Assembly: GCA_027579435.1 (NCBI GenBank)
Contig: JANBPK010001040.1
Span: 62,001-126,000 of the forward strand
From: Candolleomyces eurysporus
Lineage: Eukaryota; Basidiomycota; Agaricomycetes; Agaricales; Psathyrellaceae
Reading direction: 5' to 3'
Length of the DNA stretch: 64,000 nucleotides
The notes under the pieces are model-generated. The model saw nothing but the letters and a program-made list of their open reading frames with translations. It made no database searches and was not told the origin of the DNA. Of this stretch, positions 54,633 through 64,000 are shown in pieces. The position numbers and the translations under genes were made by a program. The first letter of the stretch is position 1. Every line of letters begins with the position of its first letter.

Positions 54633-56729
54633 TCACTCAGAGAGAAGCCGCTCGCGCCCTGGCCTCAAAGCAAGCTGACACTGGAAGTGGGCGGGTTGCC
54701 TAAACGGATGAGTGTCAAAAGTCCGTTCAACCACTATCAGTCGGGCTAATATAAGACGCCTTACATGACTAAAGGATCTTGCGACTGGAGCTTCATTGGG
54801 ACAGTTCCCCCTGCCTCGTCCTTCGGGACTGTAAGAGTATAAGTTGCCAGAAGGGACGCTGCCATAAGGAACAACGCGTCGTTGCTGAAATAACGCCCAG
54901 GACAAATTCTGAAGTAGGAGTGCCGTAAATACTGACAGTGTTCACAGTGAGTGGAGTATGAGGGCGTACCGACGACCATGCCCAAAAGCAGCGGCTTCAG
55001 CATCTGGGACGGATGGGTCTATCTGGCCGTCCTTGAGGTACCGCTCAGGAATAAACTCGAAAGGCTTGTCGAAAACGTCTGGATCGTGCATCATAGTCCT
55101 ATCGCCTTCGTCACTTCGCTTTGAAACAATCGAGAATAGCGATTATGCCCACCAGTTATTCTGAAAAATGATGGTCCCTTTCGGAATGAAAAAGCCGTCG
55201 TATTCGTCATCCTTAGAGTTAGAGTGGGGTATGCCTAGGGATTAGGGATGGACAGAGTAAAAAAAAGGATTTTGAACAAGAAGAGAATTGGGCTGGTCTG
55301 ACACTCACCGAGGGGGACAACGGTAAACCATCTGCCAACCTCCTTGACTATAGCATGGACATACGGTAAATCCTGAATATCAGCTACAGCTGGCAGCCGA
55401 TCCAGACCGACAACAGAGTCAATTTCCGTTTGCCCCTTTCTTTGTATATCCGGATGACTGCCAAGTGCATATAGAAGTGCTAAAGCAAGGTTGACAGTCG
55501 TTTCGGCTCCAGCTACGAAGGTTAAAGTGAATTTATAACTCACGTCCCGAACCCAGAGAACACTGACGTACCCACATACGCTATGCCACACACGTTTCGT
55601 GCTATGCTCTCCATCTCGGCGCGGTTTACATCATTGTCTTCTGGTAAACGATCGATGAGGTCAGCGGCCATGCTAGGGTAAGTGCCTTTCTTTCCATTCG
55701 CCTAGGTAGCGTGTTGTGAGTCTAAGCACGAGAGAAGTATGCCAGCAAATGGAGCTTACGAAATCATGTTTTGCCTCTTCAAATGGCGGATACAGAGTTT
55801 TGAGGCTGATCCGGGCTAAGTCCCCCAAGAATCTCTTGAATCCAGCGCCAGGAAACCAGGAGGGTATATGTTTGAGGGAAGGGAAAACGTTCACGAGAAA
55901 TCGGCCGGGGACTACGGCCTCAGAGAAGCCCATAATCAGCGCTTCAGCATTGTGGATAAGCGCTTCGTTTCGCCGAATGTCGTCAAAGCCATACGCAATA
56001 CGCATGATCTCCGTTCCAAACAAACTGGTTATTTGGTGTGCATGAAAGCCGGGGCGTGGTCAGATTATGAACTTGTTTGAGGAAATCCGGCAACGTACAA
56101 CTGCACATGCTCAAAAATATCATCCGGTTGTGACTTGACCTTCCGCAGGAAAGACTTGGTTTCTTCTTGTATAATTGGGTGGTACTGTTTCACGGCGTGA
56201 TTATTTAGATATTGATGAAAGGTACGGCGGTGTTGCCTCCACCTGAGACCGTAGGGCATAAGACCGAAAGTCCAGGTAAAATCCATTCTGATTGACGTTC
56301 ATGGCGACGGCATGAACGATCATGGCTAGCTTGGTAGTGATTATCACTTACAACTCCGTGATAGGGAAGGCAGGGCGATCTGAATAGTTCGCGGCCCTCT
56401 TGTCCAGCAGGTCGACAGTACGTCGTTGGGAACCCAGGACCAGAATACCCTGACCAGGCGTTTTCAAATAAATCATGTCACCTATGGAAAAGGCGTCAAC
56501 ATCACTGAACAGCGTGTAACTATGTAGATTCACCAAATTCTTCGCAAAGTTTGGCGTACCCTTCCCATGGAAGAACTTGGGGGAGCTGGAGCATGTTACC
56601 GAGCAGAGGGAGGCCCTTGGGACCAGGAGGTAGAGGCAAATTACGGGGATTCCGCTTTCTGCGACCAAATGGCCTCACGAGCAAGAGGAATCCAACACCT
56701 AGCGACAGAAAGATGAAGGGCCCCAACAT
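54633..56729 (-). CDS. Cytochrome P450, copy 2 (10 exons)
   Basis: Exons (high to low): 56729-56534, 56481-56352, 56287-56099, 56024-55760, 55701-55572, 55512-55309, 55234-55153, 55098-54970, 54908-54765, 54699-54633, in phase for 511 aa. Exons 2-9 have the same lengths as in copy 1. Key motifs: LPLPPGPKGLPLLGN, WRQHRRTFHQYL, AGAETT, KEVGR, PERYL and FGHGRRICPG with the haem Cys at about 444. Very close to copy 3, including RNPRNLPLPPGP and the LGSQRR..DLLDKRA segment. Complete and apparently functional. Confidence 0.93.
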
Positions 56730-58263
56730 GTTGAAGATGAAAAGTCAGCGGGGAATGAAGAGAGCACACTGACTCGGACGGACGCTCTCAGAACCGTTGT
56801 GCGAGTTTGTTCGTGATATGTATCTCTGCCATGCCGAGAAAAGATCAGCTCCAAAGATAGGGATGCTATCCAGCATGTGTTGATGGTCTTCTCGAAGTCA
56901 AAGAGGCCCAAAATAATGAAGCTATTCCCGAAATCCAATGTTGTACACTGCTGTAACGGGAAGATCATCTGAGCACTAGGAGGCCTACCTGCGATTCAAT
57001 GGCAGGAAGACGGCGACTTGTTCGGTCACAATATACCAGATAGCCATGCGAGTTTCTTCTGTTGGTATCTGCGCATTATTCTCGTTTTCAATTGGGAGCA
57101 AATCAGTGTCATGGCGTCCAAGTCCAAATTGGCGGGTCGAAGATGATGATTGTGGTGAAAGAAGGATTCTCCGGTCCGGTCCATCGTGTCTCCAAGTGTT
57201 AGCGTTTGTTTGTCCAGGGGATCGCTGGTTTTACAACACTTTGTCAGCCAGGTGGATAATTTTGTCGGACCCCACCTCTTCCTCACTCCAATCTTCTTCT
57301 CCACCGCCCGCCAACAGCTTCTAATGCTGGCGATTTCTCATCGCCTTCAGTCGCCCAATGGTTCGGGAAAAGGAGAATCACTGCGGACGGGTCCTCTGAT
57401 GCATAATACGATGGATAACTGGCGTCGCGCNTTTTTTCGCATTCCAAACACGCCGCAATCAAATCAGTGTCAGTCTCGAATTACCTTTGGGAGAGAGCGA
57501 GACCAACCACGGATGAAGTTACTGTCATCGGTTTGCTATATCATGTGCGTCATGTTCCCGGAGAAATTCACTCTCCTCTAGGGTCTGTAAAGTGTGCTGT
57601 AAATGTGATGGATCATGAGGGTCAGTTGAAGTGTTGCCACAGGATTAACGCAACTCTCGTGCATGACCGCAATGTGGCTCCCTCAATCAGCAAGTTCGAC
57701 GCTCAAACATCACATCGTTTTCCAGTTGTAACTGGTGTCGTTAATTTTGTAGATCTGGTTACGCGACCCGTAATAGGCAAGGGTGGAGACAAGGGGTTGG
57801 TGGGCGCCTGCACAACACCTTATCGAAGATCCGGCGGTAGTGAAACAATACTTGATTACGAGGTAATCAAACAATCACCTACCAGTTCATAACCCAAACC
57901 CTTCTTTTGCACTGTCCCCTTTTTTAACCCCACCCGGTTCGCCAAAAATCCACCACCGGATTCTTAAATTCGGCCGGTCCGCAGAGGTACGCCTCCATCC
58001 CTATCCCTACCAGCGTCTCTTTCTGCTCCACGAATCATGTTTCTTCCAACCTCTCGGTATGGGTGGTGATATGGAACGACGACTCGGACAGTAGAGTAGT
58101 AGGAAAAGGTTCATGATTGAATAGGCGAAGGTGCAATCCTATGTTATCCTACGTTAGGATGATGCATTATAGCTAGAAGTAAGCGTTGTGCTGGCAAACA
58201 TTGGGCGCGATGATAAAGGTACAAATACTGAGCATGCTGAATTCGTAACTCCCATTAATTGTA
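56730..58263. repeat. Duplicated flank between P450 copies 2 and 3
   Basis: No gene. Three blocks recur around copies 3 and 4: about 57045-57150 matches 60665-60770, about 57360-57640 matches 61210-61500, and about 57970-58210 matches 62805-63030. It has an N at 57431. The P450s were therefore copied with several kilobases of flank. Confidence 0.65.
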
Positions 58264-60365
58264 TCACTCTAGGAGAAGGCGTTCGCGTTCCGGCCTCAAT
58301 GTGATTTGGTACTTGAAGGGGACGAGTTTGCTGGAGGCAGGAATGCCAAGAGTCTGTTCAGTGACAGTATCAGTCAGGCAAATTAAGACGCTTACATGAC
58401 TAAAGGATCCTGCGACTGGAGCTTCATTGGGGGGATTTTCCCTGCCTCGTCCTTCGGAATGGTGAGAGTATAAGTTGCGAGAAGGGACGCCGCCATTAGG
58501 AACATTGCGTCGTTGCTAAAATAGCGTCCAGGACAAATTCTGGGTTGGGAATCCCGTAAGTACCGGTTTCGAACACAGGTGGAATACGAAGGCCTACCGA
58601 CGGCCATGCCCAAAAGCAGCAGCCTCAGCGTCTGGGACAGATAGGTCTATCTGGCCATCCTTAAGGTACCGTTCGGGGATGAACTCGAAAGGCTTGTCGA
58701 AAACGTCCGGATTGTGCATCATAGCCCTATGGCCACCATCACTTCACAATTGTGAACGTCTGAAGACATAGTGATTGTGCTCACCAGTTATTTTGAAAGA
58801 TAATGGTGCCTTTAGGAATGAAGAAGCCATCATATTCGTCATCCTCAGAGTTGGAGTGGGGTACGCCTAGGGATCAGGGATCAACAGAGCGAATATATAG
58901 GTTTTACCAAGGGGAGAAACGAGCCCGTCTGACACTCACCAAGGGGGGCAACGGTAAACCATCTGCCGACTTCCTTGACTATAGCATGGACATATGGTAA
59001 ATCCTGAATATCAGCTGCAACTGGCAACCGATCCAGACCGACAACTGAGTCAATTTCCGTTTGACCTTTTCTTTGTATATCCGGATGGCTGCCAAGTGCG
59101 TATAGGAGTGCCGTTGCAAGGTTAACCGTGGTCTCGGCTCCAGCTATGAAGGGTATAGTAAACTTATATCTCGCATTCCAACGCAGCAGACACCAACTTA
59201 CCCACATATGCTACGCCACACACGTCCCGTGCTATGCTCTCCATCTTGGCGCGGTTTACATTACTGTCTTCTGGAAACCTATCGATGAGGTCTGCGGCCA
59301 TGCTAGGATAACTACCTTTCCTTCCGTTTGCCTGGGTGGCGCGCAGTCATGAGCGGAGGACAAGAGAAATGTGCGAGGAAATGGAGCTTACGGAGTCATG
59401 CTTTACCTCTTCAAATGGCAGATACCGGGTCTTGAAGCTGATCTGAGCTAGATTCCCCAAAAATCTCTGGAATCCAGCGCCAGGACACCAGGAGGGTATA
59501 TGCCTGAGGGAAGGGAAAACATTCACGAGGAACCGGCCAGGGACAGCCGCCTCACAAAAGCCCAACATCAGCGCTTCAGCATTCTGAATATGTGCTTTGT
59601 TACGCTGGATGTCATCAAAGCCATACGCAACACGCATGATCGCCGTCCCGAACAAACTAAGCATTCGGTGCGCACAGTGAGAGTCGCAGCGTGGTCAGAT
59701 CATGAATGTGTTCGAAAGAATTAGGCAACATACAGCCACACATGCTCAAAGATGTCATCTGGTCGCGACTTTACCTTACGCAGGAAAGACTTGGTTTCTT
59801 CATGCAAAATTGGGTGGTATTGTTTCACAGCGTTGCTGTTCAAATATTGATGAAAAGCACGGCGGTGTTGCCTCCACGTGAGACCGTAGGGCATCAGGCC
59901 AAAGGACCAGGTGAAATCCATTCTAAAGAATTGAATACGAAAGTATGAGTGATAGCGACCGGCTTGATAACGATTATCGCTTACAATTCTGTTACAGGAA
60001 AGACAGGACGATCTGAGTAGTTCTTAGCCCTCTTGTCCAGCAGATCGACGGCGCGTCTTTGGGAACCCAGGACCAGAACTCCCTGGCCAGGTGCTTTCAA
60101 ATAAATCATATCACCTGTGGAAAAAAGGGCGTCAACATTGAGCAGGATTGGACTAAGTTGAGTTACCAAATTCTTCGCAAAGTTTGGCGTACGCTTCCCA
60201 TGGAAGAATCCGCGGAAATTGGAGCATATTGCCAAGCAGAGGCAGGCCCTTTGGACCAGGCGGTAGTGGCAGACTACGGGGATTCCGCTTTCTGTAAGCA
60301 AAGAAGGACTTCGCGAACCAAACAAATCCAATTCCGAGCAAGAGAAAGACGAAGGACCCCAACAT
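58264..60365 (-). CDS. Cytochrome P450, copy 3 (10 exons)
   Basis: Exons (high to low): 60365-60167, 60114-59985, 59922-59734, 59656-59392, 59331-59202, 59143-58940, 58866-58785, 58726-58598, 58539-58396, 58330-58264, in phase for 512 aa. Motifs: anchor FVFLLLGIGFVWF, LPLPPGPKGLPLLGN, WRQHRRAFHQYL, AGAETT, KEVGR, PERYL and FGHGRRICPG (haem Cys about 445). Exons 2-10 have the same length as in copy 2. The ATG at 60365 aligns with that of copy 2; an earlier in-frame ATG exists at 60449 but adds sequence not found in the others. Complete. Confidence 0.93.
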
Positions 60366-63068
60366 CTTGAAGTTGAGGCCGCAGTGGGCAATGAAGAGAA
60401 AACAGACCGACTCGGAGGTACTCTCAGAGCCGCTGTGGGATTTGGCCATGATTTATGTGTATCCACTATGCCCAGCAAAGATCAACTCCGAAGATAGGGA
60501 TGCCCAGCGACATGCTGATGGAGGCTTCACATAATGAAGCTATTCTCAGAATGCAATGTCGTACGCTGCCGTTATGGTAGGATCATCTGAGCAGGGAACC
60601 CACCTGCGATTGGCAGGAAGACAGCGGTTTTTCTGAGCCCAAACCTGTCAGGTTACGATACCAGATGGTCATGAGAGTCTCTTCTGTCGGTATCTGTGCG
60701 GAATTCTCGCGTATTGGAAATGAATCAAGTTCATGGCGTCCAAGTCCAAACCNGGGGGGTCGAGAAGATGGCAATGTTTGGGGTGTGGTGAAAGAAGGTC
60801 CGGTCCCATCGGCGTCCCCCCAATGTCTGTTTGTCAAACGCGGAAGTGGGTGTAGTACGCCAAATTTTGGTACTTGAACTATGTGTGTACCGCGATTGAG
60901 GCTTCTGTGAGCCAGCGTGTTCGCAATGTATGCTCTGTTGGACCCACGGCAGCTTCCGATCTTACATTCCTTCTGCCGCTCGGGGTCTATTTGTCCAAGA
61001 GGTAGCATGAGAGGGAACCGAGAACTTTGTCAATTCAAAGAGTGAGGCGATCCGTAATCGAAAGTCAGATTCTGCGGCAGCCACTGATGTCACGTCGGCG
61101 ATTTTGCGCCCCCTTCAGCCGCTGGGCATCTATTTCTCCAAGAGATAGTATTAGTAGATCTGTCTAGTCTGATGCACAACTTTCGTCACTTCGAAGAGCA
61201 AGGGGACTCTAAATAGATATTCCTGCCAGAAAGGAGAATCACTGCGGAACTGACACATTTTCATTCAGGATATAACGTAGAGCGGCATAGAGCCTTCGCA
61301 ATATTCTGAAGCACCGCATCCAAGTTAGTGATGGTCTCAAATTACCTCTGGGAGAAGGCGAGGCCAACCACAGATGGAGTTGCTGTCATTAGTTCGTGAT
61401 GTCATCTCGACCATTTCTCTGGAGGAATTCGCTCTCCTCTCCAATTTGTAAAGGTCATTCTGAGCCGTAAATGCGAAGGATGGTCAGCTGAAAGATTGGC
61501 GCAGGACTCACACAGATCTCAGCCATAACCGCAATGCAGCATTGCGGGCGCCGGATCCTACTGGGACAAGCTTCCATCGTGACCGACCGCCTGTCCCCTT
61601 CCTTCCCTATCAGGGCGTCGTAATCGTGGCCAGATCTGTCTGTATCATTGAGAACCCCGGTTTTGACTGGATAATGACGCCAAACGTCGAGCTTGCTGAT
61701 CAAGGTAGCTTTCAGTGAAAAATATTGATTACGAGACAGTGAGAGACAATTATCAATGCCTCGCCAGTAGCTTACCACATACAAGGATGGGCAACGACTT
61801 CCAGGGGTTCAGTGATACGGCTTATGGCTATCTCTGCGATACTGGTTCGAGAAGCTAATTAAATTCATTGAGTATAGTGCAACGGAATTCTACCTTTAAA
61901 TACCTGGTCACTTAGGTACTAAGTAAACCAGGTTTATCACCACGGGAAATGCCTATATATGGAAATCACAGCCACTTGTTTCGGTCACGTGTATACCTCG
62001 TGGCAATAAATAAATAAATAAATAAGGGCTCATAAATATAAGTTTCTGCTTTGTGATGATCGATAAGGGGTATATAACTACGTCAACGATTTACATTTAC
62101 TGAACCGGACGTGCCTTCGTTTCCGTACATGGATTTACTCTCTCAGTCGTTCTCCCGTGTTCTTGTATTTTGTTCGGATATAACATGCTAGTCAGAGGAT
62201 GGGGGTTGGGGGAGTCGATAAGGCCGTCGTCACTATTCTATTATCATTTCTGTTGACTGGTCTGTATAAGATAGTAACTAAACATTCATCGAAATTGTTT
62301 GACCGCATATCATATGTCCCGACTCGATTGACTTTGCTGTAAGTACATCGGATTGGTAGAAGTGTCTCACTGGATTGTCCATAATCAAGTGTCATCCTGA
62401 GCATTCGTCACTTTTTAGAGTACTATAATTCATATCTTGATGACCCTAGTTGTTGATTGTGTGCACGGTTGTGAACTCAGTCACATTTTCGTTATTACCT
62501 GTTCGAGTTTATTGATTTCTGGGTTATTTAGAACGTTCTATTTCCGCTACGGTGGCCAGGTCTGCGCGCTTAGCGCAATGGTATTGAATATGTTATTTCT
62601 GTGGAGACGCCACTCTAAATCGCTCGTTTGAGTAATGGTTGGAAAGTTGAAGTGTTCAGACGTGCGTGTGACGGTGTGATGGGGGATGGCTTAGATTGCC
62701 CTTGCAAATGAAGCAACTGCCTTCAAGCTGATAAGTACCTAGGAATATTTACCCTTGCTCGAGATGTGCAGGTAGGTAGGGTCAAGGCAACCACAGATTC
62801 AGCTGGCCCGCAGACATACGCCTGCCTCCCTACCGGCGTCTCCTTCTGCTCCACAAACCTTCTTCCAACCTCTCCGTGTGGATGGTGATATGGAACGACG
62901 ATCCCGACAGTAGAGGGTAGGTATGGGCTCACGAGTGAATAGTTAAAGGCGCAATCACACGTTAGGATGATACATTATAGCTAAAAAAAACGCTGCACCA
63001 GCAACAATTGGACGCATAAAGGTAGAGCACATCGACCTTGCTACATTTGTGCCCCCCCCTCAGTTGGT
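60366..63068. repeat. Duplicated flank between P450 copies 3 and 4
   Basis: This 2.7-kb stretch has no supported gene. It carries the second copies of the three flank blocks listed for 56730-58263, an N at 60753 and an (AAAT)n run at about 62008-62024. The part between about 61750 and 62800 is not shared with the other spacer. Confidence 0.6.
62008..62024. repeat. (AAAT)n microsatellite
   Basis: Four to five AAAT units in AT-rich spacer DNA. Confidence 0.7.
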
Positions 63069-63951
63069 TCACTCTGAGAGAAGGCGTTCGCGCCCCGGCC
63101 TCAAAGTGATCTGAAACTTGAACGGAGCGGGTTTTCTTGACGCACGGGTGCCAAAAGTCTATTCAGCCATTACCAGTCGGGGATAATATTTAGGACACCC
63201 TACCTGATTGATGGATTCTGTGACTGCGTCCTCAATGGGACAGTGCCTCCTGCCTCGTCTTTCGGAGCGGTGAGAGTATAAGTTGCGAGAAGAGACGCGG
63301 CCATAATAAACAGTGCGTCATTGCTGAAATGTCGTCCAGGACAAATTCTGAAGTGGAACCCACTGAATATCTTGACAAAATAATGGGTGACATATCGGGG
63401 CGTACCGACGACCATGACCGAATGCAGCAGCCTCAGTGTCTGGGACGGATGGGTCTATCCGGCCATCCTTGAGGTACCGTTCGGGGATGAACTCGAAAGG
63501 CTTATCGAAAACTTCTGGATTGTGCATCATAGTCCTATGACCATCACGACTTCACGATTGTGAATGTTTGAGGAGATAGTGGTTGTGCTCACCAGTTATT
63601 CTGAAAGATGATGGTGTCTTTCGGAATGAAAAATCCATCGTATTCGTCATCCTTAGAGTTCGAGTGGGGTAGACCTAGGGATCAGGAATTAACAGAGTGA
63701 ATATACAGATGTTTTCAGGGAGAGAAACAAGCTTGTCTGACACTCACCAAGGGGGGCAACAGTAAACCACCTACCAACTTCCTTGACTATAGCATGCACG
63801 TACGGTAAATCCTGAATATCAGTCGCAACTGGCAACCGATCCAGACCGACAGCAGAGTCGATTTCCGTTTGACCCCTGCTTTGTATATCCGGATAGCTGG
63901 CAAGTACGTATAAAAGTGCCAAAGCAAGGTTAACAGTTGTCTCGGCTCCAG
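63069..63951 (-). CDS. Cytochrome P450, copy 4 (3' part; 5' end beyond the window)
   Basis: Exons (high to low) 63951-63748, 63674-63593, 63534-63406, 63347-63204 and 63135-63069 correspond to exons 6-10 of copies 2 and 3, with identical lengths and phases. They hold AGAETT, KEVGR, PERYL, AAFGHGRRICPG and the C-terminal LRPGRERLLSE. Intron 5 is open to the right edge, so exons 1-5 lie outside. Nothing visible is broken. Confidence 0.88.
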
Positions 63952-64000
63952 CTACGAGGGGTACGGTGAATTTCTATCTCGCATTCCAACTCAGTGAACA

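Noticed and set aside
1..64000. CRISPR array, rRNA, intact transposon or LTR pair
   Set aside because: No regularly spaced direct repeats, no rRNA-like segment, no transposase or reverse transcriptase motif and no long terminal repeats were found by eye. tRNA genes were not seen but cannot be excluded without a structural scan.

Overview
The window is nuclear DNA of a filamentous basidiomycete, most likely an agaricomycete. The signs are many short GT-AG introns (about 40-80 nt) with CTNAC-like branch sites, a fungal plasma-membrane proton ATPase, and families expanded in mushrooms: NACHT-TPR, F-box, BTB, DUF6534 seven-helix proteins and tandem cytochrome P450s. Gene models were built by hand from splice sites, reading phase and recalled family consensus; no database was searched. 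Fifteen single Ns lie mostly at the ends of homopolymer runs and look like base-calling ambiguities.

Layout. 1-2226: the rest of a NACHT-TPR gene cut by the left edge. 3563-5283: a four-exon F-box gene. 5284-10964: a long gene-poor stretch ending in the pyrimidine-rich promoter of the proton ATPase gene (10965-14263, PMA1). 14264-16939: no gene seen. 16940-18369 (-): an annexin. 18460-31037: a tandem array of DUF6534 membrane-protein genes. Copies A and D are intact and copy B carries one apparent frameshift. A fourth copy is split into C (5' half, minus strand) and E (3' half, plus strand), with complementary break points that a 4.1-kb inversion would explain.

32127-34934: a membrane-anchored GH5 exo-beta-1,3-glucanase-type protein that lacks the catalytic nucleophile. 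37037-38560: a BTB protein. 38475-39323 (-): a NAT9-type acetyltransferase. 39469-41089: a mitochondrial methionyl-tRNA formyltransferase. 41591-42160: a small SH3 protein. 42829-45211 (-): an amino-acid/GABA-type permease. 46186-48050 (-): a MYND zinc-finger protein with an MSS51-like C-terminal region. 48387-50010 (-) and 50698-51562 (+): a head-to-head pair of related alpha-helical proteins. 52085-63951 (-): four tandem cytochrome P450 genes with the same ten-exon plan, the last running off the right edge.

The genes do not form one pathway. Housekeeping genes (PMA1, formyltransferase, acetyltransferase, permease) alternate with fast-evolving accessory families. Both tandem arrays duplicated with their flanking DNA, and the DUF6534 array was later rearranged. 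No rRNA, CRISPR array or complete transposon was seen, and no tRNA gene was noticed, though no structural tRNA scan was possible.
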